Shown here piece after piece: positions 1 to 8,105 of a DNA stretch of 45,994 nucleotides. The notes under the pieces are model-generated. The model searched no databases. It was not told the origin of the DNA and saw nothing but the letters and a program-made list of their open reading frames with translations. The number at the start of each line of letters is the position of its first letter. The first letter of the stretch is position 1. A program made the position numbers and the translations under genes. Where the stretch lies: positions 1 through 45,994 of the forward strand of contig JAEXRD010000036.1 in assembly GCA_023438245.1 (NCBI GenBank). The letters run 5' to 3'. Source of the DNA: Pseudomonadota bacterium (GTDB lineage Bacteria; Desulfobacterota; Desulfovibrionia; Desulfovibrionales; Desulfovibrionaceae).

Positions 1-253
1 CCCCAAGCCCCCCACCTTCCCCCTCAAAACTTTTGTAGGGGGTGGTCAGGGGCTGAATTCCAGAGCGGAATCCCACCACTTCCCCTTGCCTCAGAACGGA
101 CCGACCGCGCGCAGGGCTTATCCGAGCGGGCTTTGACGCTCGAAAAACGCTGCGCGCATGTTTGTTGGGGCCAAGCTGGCTCTGGCGGACGGATGCGCCC
201 CTCGCCGGGGCCGAACGCGGGTCCGGGGGGGCGGGGGCTCCGCGCCCCCTGGG
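1..253. other. Non-coding stretch downstream of the aldolase-like gene
   Basis: I see no credible gene here. The open frames on both strands read as low-complexity Arg/Pro/Gly-rich shadows. An imperfect inverted repeat lies at about 13-48, with CCACC..CCCCCT arms and a central AAAACTTTT, but no clear T-tract follows it on either strand, so its role as a terminator is uncertain. A smaller GGCCCC/GGGGC fold lies near 190-207. Confidence 0.5.
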
Positions 254-1510
254 CTATTCGCCGAACTCCCCCACCCGCCGGAAGAACTCCTGGCGGCAGA
301 AGGCCTCCACCTCCATGAGCGTGGCGAAGGCGTCGCGGAAGTCGCGCTGGCCCAGGGCGAACAGGCCGTGCCCGTACACGATGGCCGCGCGGCGCGGTCC
401 GAGGGTGGACAGGATGGCGGGCGGCAGGGTGTTGCACAGGCCGAAGGGGCCGGTGCCGACTTCTCCGGGCACTATGGGCACGTTCAGGCAGCTGGCGGAG
501 TCCTCCACGCAGCGGGTGCGCGGGCAGGCGCGGTGGCACTGGCCCAGGTCCGGGCAGTCCAGCAGCGGGCAGTCCAGCGAGAGGATGACGCAGAAGGGCG
601 GGTGGCCGTGCAGGATGGCCTGGGTGCCGCCGGTGGAGGGTGCGCCCTCGCCTTCGTAGATGGCCTTGTGCGCGGAGAATTCGCTGGAGGCCGTGAGCGC
701 GGCGCAGCTGCCCCCGTCCAGGCGGCAGGGGTCGATGCACGGGGCCAACTCGTCCAGGCTGCTGCCGGTCTGGCTGATGAGGATGGTGTCGCGGGTCGGG
801 TCGAGGGTGGATAAACGGTAGGAGATGTTGCCGAAGTAGGAATCCACCAGGCCGTACTCGACGGTCTTGGCTCCGGCCTGGATGATGGCGGCGCGGGCCT
901 GCTCCTCGGTGGCGAAGGGGCCGGGCAGCAGGCCGGGGGCGTCGGCGCGGCCGGGCGGCAGCAGTGCGGCGATGCGCGAAAAGGCCTGCTTCTGGGCCGG
1001 GGTTGCGGAGTTCTGGCGCAGGCGGCGAAGATGACCCGCGAAATAGGCCACGAACCCGGCGAAGCACACCGAGCTGAAGGTGACGTAGGCCTGTTCCGGG
1101 CTCACGGTGCCGTAGGCGGCGATGTGGACCTGGCCCTCTGCGAAAATCACGCAGCCCTTGCGGTGCGAGAGCGCGGTGGCGATGGCCTGGGGGGTCAGCT
1201 CCCGCACCACGGGCAGGTCGTGCAGGAAGGTGCGCGTCTCGCAGTCGCCGGGGGTGATGGAGAGGCTGCCGTCGGCGATGGCCTCGCGCGCCAGCTCGGC
1301 CAGGGCCTGCTGGTGGGCTCCGGCGGGCCGGGCCAGCAGCAGCGCGCTGATGTTCAGCCGCTCCAGCACGCCCAGCAGGAGCGGTTGGCGCGGGTCGGAA
1401 TCCGTGTTCCAGACCAGTTCGTCGTCCAGCGCGGCGAACAGGGGCTCTCCGGGTTCGCAGAGGCCGGAGACCGCGAGCTTGGCGGAATATTTGCGCAGCA
1501 GGTCGATCAT
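254..1510 (-). CDS. Class II aldolase/adducin-like protein with extra N-terminal domain and Cys-rich insert
   Basis: This 418-residue protein has two parts. Residues ~205-418 resemble the class II aldolase/adducin fold, a Zn-dependent family acting on sugar phosphates such as fuculose-1-phosphate. A GNIS segment lies near 230, an HGH pair at 301-303 and a second GHG motif near 380, as expected for metal ligands. Residues 1-~195 form an N-terminal domain I do not recognise. Between the two His motifs lies an unusual Cys-rich stretch (~313-342, seven Cys) containing CPLLDCPDLGQC, which could bind a metal or Fe-S cluster. The start codon overlaps the AOR stop by 4 bp (ATGA), so the two are translationally coupled. 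I infer that it supplies or consumes an aldehyde handled by AOR. The exact substrate is unknown. Confidence 0.75.
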   Translation of the reverse strand: MIDLLRKYSAKLAVSGLCEPGEPLFAALDDELVWNTDSDPRQPLLLGVLERLNISALLLARPAGAHQQALAELAREAIADGSLSITPGDCETRTFLHDLPVVRELTPQAIATALSHRKGCVIFAEGQVHIAAYGTVSPEQAYVTFSSVCFAGFVAYFAGHLRRLRQNSATPAQKQAFSRIAALLPPGRADAPGLLPGPFATEEQARAAIIQAGAKTVEYGLVDSYFGNISYRLSTLDPTRDTILISQTGSSLDELAPCIDPCRLDGGSCAALTASSEFSAHKAIYEGEGAPSTGGTQAILHGHPPFCVILSLDCPLLDCPDLGQCHRACPRTRCVEDSASCLNVPIVPGEVGTGPFGLCNTLPPAILSTLGPRRAAIVYGHGLFALGQRDFRDAFATLMEVEAFCRQEFFRRVGEFGE

Positions 1511-3300
1511 TGTTCGCCCCAGACGAGGCCCAGCTTTTCGGCGCGTTCCCGCGTGGGCAGGCCCCCCTCGGTGAGGCCGCGGATGCGGTAGTAGGCGGCG
1601 CGGGCGTTCAGGAAGTCCTGGCGCGGCACCGGGGGTACGGCCAGGGTGGCGTCGCCGCTGCCCGGCTCGCTGAAGAACCGCGCGGGCAGGTCGTCCTGGG
1701 CCGAGGAAAAGCCGTAGGCGGCGTTGAGCAGCCGCTCCTGGTAGTCCACGCGCTCGCCCACGGCCAGCAGGTCCTGGGCCGTGGCGGAAACGCCCGTCAC
1801 GGCGCTGAAGGCCCGGGCGTATTCCTCCAGCGTGGCGGCGAAGAACAGGAACTTGCAGGCGATGAGCGAGTCCACCACGGCGTTCACGTCCTCGGCGATC
1901 TTGATCATGCGCGCCTTGCCGGAGAAGCTGAAGCGGTCGGTGGCCACGGGCTTGCGCAGGATTTCGTGGCTGATGGGATAGGCCCGCAGGTGGCAGCCGC
2001 CGCGCGTGGCCGTGGCGTAGCCCAGGGCCATGCCGTAAGCCCCGCGCGGGTCGTAGGCCGGCAGCTCCAGGCCCTTCACGCTCATGGAAAGCTCGGGGCG
2101 GCCCTTGAGTTCTGCGTACTTGGCCGAGCCCAGGCCCAGCTCGGCTCCGATGCCGCGCCCCAGGCCGATGTCCTCCAGCAGTTCAAGCACGCGCGCGCCG
2201 GTGAGCTCCTCGCCGCTGATCTCGCGGTGGCAGGCCAGGGTGACGCCCGCGCTGATGGTGTCGATGCCCAGGCGGTTGCACAGGTCGTTGGCCGCCAGCA
2301 CCAGTTCCATGTCCGTGTTGCCGATGAGCGCGGTGAAGTGGCTCATGGTCTCGAACTCGGGCATGGTGCGTCCGTCGTCGGCGATTTTCTTGCACAGCAC
2401 GTGGCAACCCTGGCAGCCGTGGCGGCGCGGGCCGTAGCGCTCCTTGTAGGCGTGGGCGTTCAGCCCCTCGGCGCGGTCGAAGCGCGTGCGCGAAAAATTG
2501 TCCGTGGGCATCATGCGCCGGGAGTCCATGAGGTCGAAGATGCTGCCGGTGCCGAAGCAGGAGAACCCGTGCTGGCCCATGAGCGCCGGGCTGGCGGCGG
2601 TGAGGCGCAGGATGTCCTCGCGCGCGGTCTTGAGCGCGGGCAGGTCGGCCACCCTGGCCTTGCCCGCGCCGCGCACGGCCAGATACTTCAGGTTCTTGAG
2701 CGCGGCCACGCGTCCCAGGCCGCAGCGTCCGGCGGCGTGGCGGCCGTCCACCATGAGGCCGGAGAACAGGCAGCCGTTCTCCGCCGCCGGGCCGGTGGCC
2801 ACGAAGGAGCCGCCCCCGCGCTTCTCTTTCAGTGCGGCGAAGACCTCGCCCGCATCGCGCCCGGAAAAGTGGCTGGCATCGGCAAGAACGGCCTTGCCGT
2901 CGTCGATCTCGATGCCCACGGGGCGCTCGGCGCGGCCCACAATGAGCACGGCGTCCCAGCCCGCGCGGCGAAGCTCCGTGCCCAGCCTGCCCCCGGCGCT
3001 GGCGTCGCCCACGGCCCCGGTGAGGGGCGAGCGGGTGACGAAATGCGCGCGGCCCGAAGTGGGCGCGATGGTGGCATTGAGCGGCCCCACGGCCAGCACG
3101 AGCGGGGTGCGCGGGTCCTCGCAGGGCAGCGGCCCGTGCTCCAGCACGCTCTGGCGCAAGAGCCAGCCGCCCAGGCCCTTGCCGCCCAGGAAGGCGCGGT
3201 ACACGCCCTCGGGCAGGCGCAGTTCGGTCAGCTCGCCGGTGCTGAGGTCGGCGCGCAGGATCTTGCCGGACCAGCCGTATTGCGGAAACGGTTCGCTCAT
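1507..3300 (-). CDS. Aldehyde:ferredoxin oxidoreductase (tungsten/molybdopterin type)
   Basis: AOR-family enzymes oxidise aldehydes to carboxylic acids, or run in reverse, with ferredoxin as the electron partner, using a W- or Mo-bis-pterin and one [4Fe-4S] cluster in the cytoplasm. The 597-residue length is typical. The N-terminal part contains GKGLGGWLL and the family-typical SPLTGAVGDASAGG. The cluster ligands are visible as C296-x2-C299-x3-C303 (HGCQGCHVLC) and a fourth Cys at 482 (IACKF), a spacing that matches known AORs. I chose the ATG at 3300. Longer in-frame extensions run into low-complexity sequence over the divergent TPR gene. It is the first gene of a two-gene unit with the aldolase-like gene. 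Family assignment is secure, but substrate (and W versus Mo) cannot be read from sequence. Confidence 0.93.
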   Translation of the reverse strand: MSEPFPQYGWSGKILRADLSTGELTELRLPEGVYRAFLGGKGLGGWLLRQSVLEHGPLPCEDPRTPLVLAVGPLNATIAPTSGRAHFVTRSPLTGAVGDASAGGRLGTELRRAGWDAVLIVGRAERPVGIEIDDGKAVLADASHFSGRDAGEVFAALKEKRGGGSFVATGPAAENGCLFSGLMVDGRHAAGRCGLGRVAALKNLKYLAVRGAGKARVADLPALKTAREDILRLTAASPALMGQHGFSCFGTGSIFDLMDSRRMMPTDNFSRTRFDRAEGLNAHAYKERYGPRRHGCQGCHVLCKKIADDGRTMPEFETMSHFTALIGNTDMELVLAANDLCNRLGIDTISAGVTLACHREISGEELTGARVLELLEDIGLGRGIGAELGLGSAKYAELKGRPELSMSVKGLELPAYDPRGAYGMALGYATATRGGCHLRAYPISHEILRKPVATDRFSFSGKARMIKIAEDVNAVVDSLIACKFLFFAATLEEYARAFSAVTGVSATAQDLLAVGERVDYQERLLNAAYGFSSAQDDLPARFFSEPGSGDATLAVPPVPRQDFLNARAAYYRIRGLTEGGLPTRERAEKLGLVWGEQ

Positions 3301-3342
3301 GGATTCTCCGGGGGCGGATTGGCCGGAAATCGGCTCCCGGCC

Positions 3343-3371
3343 TTGTCCCCCGTGGGGGAAACAAGTATGCT
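3343..3371 (+). promoter_or_regulatory. Candidate sigma70 promoter for the TPR gene, with palindromic spacer
   Basis: TTGTCC (3343-3348) and TATGCT (3366-3371) are separated by 17 bp, 31 bp upstream of the TPR start. The spacer contains a perfect TCCCCC-GT-GGGGGA inverted repeat (3346-3359). A weaker opposing pair for AOR on the minus strand, TTGCAC (3385-3390) and CATACT (3364-3369) with a 15-bp spacer, overlaps it, so the divergent promoters may share this element. Confidence 0.4.
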
Positions 3372-3401
3372 CTCCCGACACGTTGTGCAAGGGGGAGCGG
3401 G

Positions 3402-3968
3402 ATGATCTTCGGCTGGAAGCCGGGCGGCAAGGCGCCGCAGAAAAAGGAAGAAGTGGACCTGAAGAAGCGCCGGATGCTTTTCGGCGTGGTGGACAAGCTG
3501 CGCGGGGCCGAGTCCGACCCCATGGCCGCCGTGGCCCAGGCCGCGCCCGTGCTGGCCGAGGCCAACGCCGCCTTCGCCGCCGGGGACTGGGCCGGGGCAA
3601 CCGAGAAGTACAAGGAGTTCCTGGCCCAGGAGAGCGCCAACGCCGAGGCCCGCCAGCGCCTGGGCGAGTGCCTGTACCGCCAGGGCAAGTACATCCAGGC
3701 CAAGGTGGAGTTCGAGCGGCTGATGCAGAAGAACCACAAGGACAACAGCGCGCTGCTGTTCCTGGGGCTGGTGCTGGCGCGGCTTGAGCGCCTGGACAAG
3801 GCCGCCGTGGTCTGGAAGCTCCATTTCGACCCGCACAACATCGCGGTGCAGCGCGAGCTGAACCTGCAGATCGGGCTCATCGAGATCGCCACCGAGGACG
3901 CCCCGGCCAACCCGGTGGAGGTGGCGGACTGCGTGGAGAAGGCCCTGGAGGCCAGCCGGAAGGCCTAG
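3402..3968 (+). CDS. Small soluble tetratricopeptide-repeat protein
   Basis: The protein has 188 residues with no signal peptide or membrane segment. The N-terminus is basic (KPGGKAPQKKEEVDLKKRR). From about residue 48 to 130 there are TPR-like helical pairs with the usual small/aromatic spacing (AAFAAGDWAGATEKYKEFL, then RLGECLYRQGKYIQAK, then a third, weaker repeat). TPR modules mediate protein-protein contact, so the role is likely scaffolding with an unknown partner. A GGGGGAG Shine-Dalgarno precedes the ATG. It is transcribed divergently from AOR and converges on the next gene, sharing the palindromic CTAG at 3965-3968 as stop codon on both strands. Confidence 0.8.
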   Translation: MIFGWKPGGKAPQKKEEVDLKKRRMLFGVVDKLRGAESDPMAAVAQAAPVLAEANAAFAAGDWAGATEKYKEFLAQESANAEARQRLGECLYRQGKYIQAKVEFERLMQKNHKDNSALLFLGLVLARLERLDKAAVVWKLHFDPHNIAVQRELNLQIGLIEIATEDAPANPVEVADCVEKALEASRKA

Positions 3969-4474
3969 TTGGCCTTTTTCATCTCGGCGGCGAGTTGCGC
4001 GACCCTGGCCCGGATGTACGTGGCGGCCACGTCGGCCTGCTCCGGGTTCTCGCTCACGGCGGACTGGCTTTCGCCCAGGGCGCGCAGGTCGTCCTGCACC
4101 TGCTTCTCCATGCGCTCGCTCTCCAGGAACATCAGGTAGGCCAGGGTGAGGGCCCCGGCGCTCTCGGGCGTGCCGTCGCAGAGCACGGCGATCTGCTCGC
4201 GGGCGGCGGTCTCGAAGAGCCTGGCGATGAACATGCGTATCCACTTGCGGTACAGCGCGGGCAGCACCGGCGGCACCATGCCCGCCAGCTTTTCCGCGTC
4301 GCCCTTGGTGGTGGCCGCGCGGGTCAGGGTGAGGTACTCGCGCAGGGCCTCGGCCCGGCGCTCGGCGCTCTCCTGGCTCACGCGCTCCATGAGCACCGCC
4401 TCGATGTGGGCGCGCATGGCCGCCTCGATTTCCTTCCATTCGGCGTCGCTCAGCGCCTGGACCGCATCTTCCAT
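3965..4474 (-). CDS. Uncharacterised alpha-helical cytoplasmic protein
   Basis: This 169-residue protein is rich in Glu, Ala, Arg and Leu, with no Cys cluster, signal peptide or transmembrane segment. Heptad-like stretches at ~10-50 and ~125-168 suggest helical bundles or a short coiled coil. I do not recognise the family. The ATG at 4474 follows a GGGAGG Shine-Dalgarno 8 nt upstream. The much longer open frame upstream is antisense to the DUF401 gene and was rejected. It faces the TPR gene tail to tail (4-bp overlap) and the DUF401 gene head to head, so it is probably monocistronic. Confidence 0.7.
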   Translation of the reverse strand: MEDAVQALSDAEWKEIEAAMRAHIEAVLMERVSQESAERRAEALREYLTLTRAATTKGDAEKLAGMVPPVLPALYRKWIRMFIARLFETAAREQIAVLCDGTPESAGALTLAYLMFLESERMEKQVQDDLRALGESQSAVSENPEQADVAATYIRARVAQLAAEMKKAN

Positions 4475-4600
4475 CCGTGCATCCTCCCTGTGGCGCGGGC
4501 GTCCACTCCGGTCTTTTCGTCCGCGCGCAAAGGGAGTATCACCAGCCCCGCGCGCTGGCAACGCTCTCGCCGCCGCCGGTGCAGCCCCCCAGGAGTTCCC

Positions 4601-5899
4601 GTGACAGAGACCCTGACCCATCTGATTCCCCTGCTCAAGGTGCTTGGCGCTTTCGGCGTGATGCTCCTGGGCCTGCGCCTGAAGAAGCCGCTGTGGCTGG
4701 CCGTGCTGTTCGGAAGTCTGGTGCTGGCGCTGTCGTTCCACATGCCCGTGGCGGACTGGGCGCGCATCGCGGCCCTGTCGCTGTTCCAGCGCGACACGGT
4801 GTTCCTGGTCGTCATCCTGGCGCTGATCCTGTTTTTGTCCGAGGTGCTGGACAAGAGCGGCCAGACCGCCCGGCTGATGCGCGCGGCCACGGGGTTTTTG
4901 CGCAATCCGCGCCTGCGGCTGGCTTTTTTTCCTGCCCTGGTGGGCTTTTTGCCCATGCCCGGCGGCGCGGTGTTCTCCGCCCCTCTCGTGCGCGACATGG
5001 CCGACGGCCTGGGCCTGCAGCGGCGCGACACCGCGCTGGTCAACTACTGGTTCCGCCACCTGTGGGAGCTGTGCTGGCCGCTGTATCCGGGCATCATCCT
5101 GGCTTCGTCGCTCTCCGGGGTGCCGCTGGCGCGGCTCATCGTGTACACGCTGCCCTGCATCGGGCTGTGCGTGGCGCTGGGCTGGGTGTTCATCATGCGC
5201 CCGGCGGTGGCTCATTTGAACGCCCCTGTTGGCACGACCGCCGGGAACGGCGACGGCTCCCCCCGCGACCTGCGCGACGCGCTGTGGCAAGGCCTGCCCA
5301 TGCTCCTGGCCATCTGCTGCGGCCTGGGCTTCGAGGTGGCCATGACCTTCCTGGCCCCGGACTGGCCGTTCGAACTGGGCATCATGGCCGCGCTTTTGCT
5401 GGCCATCTGCTGCTCGCTGATCCAGAACCGCGTGGGGCCGGGCTTCGTGGCCGGGGTGCTGCGCGACAAGGAGCTCTACAAGCTCATCGCGCTGGTGTCG
5501 GCCATCCTGGTGTTCAAGGACGTGCTCCAGGCCAGCGGCGCGGTGCAGGAGCTGGCGGGCGTGGCGAGCGGGCGCGGGGCGCTGCTGGCCATGACCATGG
5601 GCCTGCCGTTCCTGGTGGGCCTCATCAGCGGCATCACCGTGGCCTTCGTGGGCTCCACCTTCCCGATTCTGCTGGGCGTCATCCAGACCCTGGGCCTGCA
5701 GGCGGAGCTTCTGCCGCACATGGCCCTGGCCCTGTTCGCCGGGTTCACGGGGGTCATGATCTCCCCGCTGCACGTGTGCTTCATCCTGTCCTGCGAGTTC
5801 TTCGGGGTGGACGTGGCGGCCGCGTGGCGGCGACTGGTGCTGCCCTGCGCGCTCATCCTCGCGTTCGGGCTGGGCTGGTTCGTGTTTTTGACCCGCTAG
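4601..5899 (+). CDS. DUF401-family integral membrane permease
   Basis: The protein has 432 residues with about 10-12 hydrophobic segments spread along the whole length and the pattern of the DUF401 family, which is distantly related to the ArsB/NhaD/DASS-type ion transporter superfamily. Characteristic stretches include FLPMPGGAVFSAPLVRD in the first half and SGITVAFVGSTFPIL plus GFTGVMISPLHVC in the second, which look like the paired re-entrant substrate loops of these carriers. I chose the GTG at 4601 because AGGAG sits 5 nt upstream, the first hydrophobic helix starts right after it, and upstream codons are antisense to the previous gene. Substrate is unknown, though organic acids or other anions would fit the superfamily. 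It ends 1 bp before the convergent AEC gene. Confidence 0.85.
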   Translation: MTETLTHLIPLLKVLGAFGVMLLGLRLKKPLWLAVLFGSLVLALSFHMPVADWARIAALSLFQRDTVFLVVILALILFLSEVLDKSGQTARLMRAATGFLRNPRLRLAFFPALVGFLPMPGGAVFSAPLVRDMADGLGLQRRDTALVNYWFRHLWELCWPLYPGIILASSLSGVPLARLIVYTLPCIGLCVALGWVFIMRPAVAHLNAPVGTTAGNGDGSPRDLRDALWQGLPMLLAICCGLGFEVAMTFLAPDWPFELGIMAALLLAICCSLIQNRVGPGFVAGVLRDKELYKLIALVSAILVFKDVLQASGAVQELAGVASGRGALLAMTMGLPFLVGLISGITVAFVGSTFPILLGVIQTLGLQAELLPHMALALFAGFTGVMISPLHVCFILSCEFFGVDVAAAWRRLVLPCALILAFGLGWFVFLTR

Positions 5900-5900
5900 C

Positions 5901-6821
5901 CTACATCCAGTTCAGCGCCAGCCGCCACAGCGGCAGGGTCAGGAACGACAGCGCCGTGCCCGCGGCCACCAGCAGGCCCGCCAGGTCCGGGTCCAGGCCG
6001 TGGTCCGTGGCCAGTATGGCCCCCAGGATCATGGGCGGCATGGCCGCGCCGAACACCGTCACCTGGGCCACGGGGCCGGTGCTCCGCCACAGCCCGGCGG
6101 CCACCAGCCACATCAGCGCCGGGGCCAGGGCCAGCTTGTAGGCCAGGCCCAGGGCCAGCGGCTTCCAGGCCTTGCCCGGCGCGCGCAGCCGGATGCCCAT
6201 GCCCACGGCCAAGAGCGACAGCGGCACCGTGGTTCCGCCCACCCTGGAAATGGCCGAGAGCACCCAGTCCGGCGGGGCGACGGGCCGGAGCGCCAGCCCC
6301 AGCACCATGCCCACGAAGGGCGGAAAGCTCACCACGCGCCACAGCGACTGGCGCAGGCGCTGGCCCAGGCTGCCCTTTGCCGCGCCGGACAAATGGCTGG
6401 CCAGCAGCACGCCGGGCAGCGCCAGCACCAGCGAGGTGCCGGGGTTGTCGCACAGGAAGGGGATGTAGGAATACTCGTGCCCGAAGAAGGCCTCGGTCAT
6501 GGGCAGGCCGATGAAGATGGTGTTGCACAGCCCGCCGGTGAGCATGAGGCAGCCGAAGGTCTGGCGCGAAAGGCCCATGAGCCTGGCCGCCAGCCCGAAG
6601 AACAGCGCCCCCCCTGCGAACACCACCCAGGCCATGCTGCCGGGCAGCAGCACCTCCGGGGTCAGCGGCATGGCGCGCGCGGCCAGGAAGGCCACGGCCG
6701 GGGCGGAGACATGGATGACCACACCGGCCAGGGCGCGGTCGGCCTCCTGCGGCAGGCGGCCCGAGATGCGCAGGGCCAGCCCGGCCAGCAGGCAGGCGGC
6801 GGCCAGCAGCAGGTTGTCCAC
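5901..6821 (-). CDS. AEC (auxin efflux carrier) family transporter
   Basis: This 306-residue membrane protein has about 10 hydrophobic helices in two five-helix halves, the architecture of the AEC/PIN-like family. The family signature region FGCLMLTGGLCNTIFIGLPM lies near residues 90-110 and the second-half motif MPPMILGAIL near 255. Bacterial AEC members carry organic acids such as malate, malonate or lactate, but the substrate cannot be predicted here. It lies 8 bp downstream of the cupin gene on the same strand, so the PhzF-cupin-AEC trio is probably one transcript. Confidence 0.88.
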   Translation of the reverse strand: MDNLLLAAACLLAGLALRISGRLPQEADRALAGVVIHVSAPAVAFLAARAMPLTPEVLLPGSMAWVVFAGGALFFGLAARLMGLSRQTFGCLMLTGGLCNTIFIGLPMTEAFFGHEYSYIPFLCDNPGTSLVLALPGVLLASHLSGAAKGSLGQRLRQSLWRVVSFPPFVGMVLGLALRPVAPPDWVLSAISRVGGTTVPLSLLAVGMGIRLRAPGKAWKPLALGLAYKLALAPALMWLVAAGLWRSTGPVAQVTVFGAAMPPMILGAILATDHGLDPDLAGLLVAAGTALSFLTLPLWRLALNWM

Positions 6822-6829
6822 GCCCGGCC

Positions 6830-7147
6830 CTACAGCTTCACGAAATCGTAGGTTCCCACGCCCTGCACCAGCAGGAAGCGGCAGGGCCCGTCCCCGGCGT
6901 TGGCCACGCGGTGGGGCCTGCCCGGCTCCATGCGGCAGGGGATGCCGGGCTCCAGGCGGATGGTCTGCTCCGGCTCCCGGGCCTGCACCTCCACCGTGCC
7001 GTCCAGGCGGAAGGCCGTGTCGGTGACGGTGCTGTGGCGGTGCCAGGGCGTGCCCTCGCCGGGTGCCAGGGTCATGAGCGTCACGCGGGCGTCGCCCGTT
7101 TCCAGGATGGGCTCTTTTCCGGCGATGGAGTAGGGCTGCTGGGTCAC
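6830..7147 (-). CDS. Single-domain cupin protein
   Basis: This 105-residue small beta-barrel cupin contains a metal-site HxH (H36, H38 in PWHRH), an Asp/Glu-containing strand and a third His (H79, PGRPHRV). Such minimal cupins bind a divalent metal and act as dioxygenases, isomerases or sugar/ligand-binding proteins, and this one has no diagnostic partner domain. It lies 22 bp downstream of the PhzF-like gene and 8 bp upstream of the AEC transporter gene. No signal peptide is visible. Confidence 0.85.
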   Translation of the reverse strand: MTQQPYSIAGKEPILETGDARVTLMTLAPGEGTPWHRHSTVTDTAFRLDGTVEVQAREPEQTIRLEPGIPCRMEPGRPHRVANAGDGPCRFLLVQGVGTYDFVKL

Positions 7148-7169
7148 GGGGGGGCCTCCGGCGCGGGGG

Positions 7170-7985
7170 TTACACGAAGATCGTGGCGCGCATGTACAGG
7201 GCCGAGCTTCCGGCGATGCGCACGCGGTCGCCCACCAGCTCGCTGCGCACCTTGCCGCCCCGGCGCGAGGCCTGGAAGGAGTGCAGGCGCGTCCTGCCCA
7301 GCCTCTCGGCCCAGTAGGGCGCCAGGATGCACTGGGCCGAGCCGGTGACCGGGTCCTCGGTGAGCCCGATCTCCGGGCTGAACACGCGGCACACGAAGTC
7401 GTGGCCCTTGCCCGGCGCGGTGGCGATGATGCAGACGTAGGGCAGGTTGAGCAGGTAGTGCAGGTTGGGATTCAGGCCGCGCACGGCCTCCTCGTCGGCG
7501 AACACGGCCAGCAGGTCGCGCCCGGCGTGGGCCTCCAGGGGCCGCAGGCCGAAGGAGCGGGTCATGGACTCGGTGACGGCGATGGGCTTGCCCGGCCAGG
7601 CCGGGAAGTCCATGACCAGCAGGTTGCCCTCGCGCTCAACGGAGAGCTCGCCGCTCTGGGTGGTGAAGCGCACGCGCTGGCCCTTGTGGCCAAGCTCGCC
7701 CGCCATCTCGTTGAGGATCACGTGGGCCGAGGCCAGGGTGGCGTGGCCGCACAGGTCGATCTCGAAGGTGGGGGTGAACCAGCGCAGGTGGTACACCGTC
7801 TCGCTGTTCTCGTCGGGTCTCAGCGGCACGAAGAAGGCCGTCTCGGAGAGGTTGTTCTCCATGGCGATGGCCTGGAGCGTGGCATCGGGCAGCCAGGAGC
7901 CCAGCGGCACAACGGCGGCCGGGTTGCCCGTGAAAACGCCTTCGGCAAAGGCGTCCACCTGGTAGAGGGTCAGTTCAAGCGGCAT
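7170..7985 (-). CDS. PhzF-family isomerase/epimerase-like enzyme
   Basis: This 271-residue protein has the duplicated diaminopimelate-epimerase fold of the PhzF/YddE family. The N-terminal FTGNPAAVV, the catalytic-type Glu (E48 in NNLSETAFF, equivalent to E45 of PhzF), the FEIDLCGHATLA motif near 88-100 and the C-terminal LTEDPVTGSA are all present. PhzF itself isomerises an aminodihydroxy-cyclohexadiene carboxylate in phenazine synthesis, but no other phenazine genes are here, so this is a general family member of unknown substrate. I chose the ATG at 7985 because the family begins at this point and the 39-codon upstream extension is low quality. The 120-bp gap to the penicillin-binding protein gene contains a GGGC-GAAA-GCCC tetraloop hairpin without a T-run. 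Confidence 0.9.
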   Translation of the reverse strand: MPLELTLYQVDAFAEGVFTGNPAAVVPLGSWLPDATLQAIAMENNLSETAFFVPLRPDENSETVYHLRWFTPTFEIDLCGHATLASAHVILNEMAGELGHKGQRVRFTTQSGELSVEREGNLLVMDFPAWPGKPIAVTESMTRSFGLRPLEAHAGRDLLAVFADEEAVRGLNPNLHYLLNLPYVCIIATAPGKGHDFVCRVFSPEIGLTEDPVTGSAQCILAPYWAERLGRTRLHSFQASRRGGKVRSELVGDRVRIAGSSALYMRATIFV

Positions 7986-8105
7986 GGCGGCCCCCGGTTT
8001 TCTCGTGCGGACGGGGGCGTGGCCACGGAACGGGAAGACCCCGCGCTGGTGCTGGAGCGACGGGCTTTCGCCCGCCGCGCCCCCGAAGGATGTTCGGATC
8101 ATGGC

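Noticed and set aside
13..48. Inverted repeat at the left edge as a proven terminator
   Set aside because: Stem is interrupted and no T-tract follows on either strand; it is kept only as a description of the gap.
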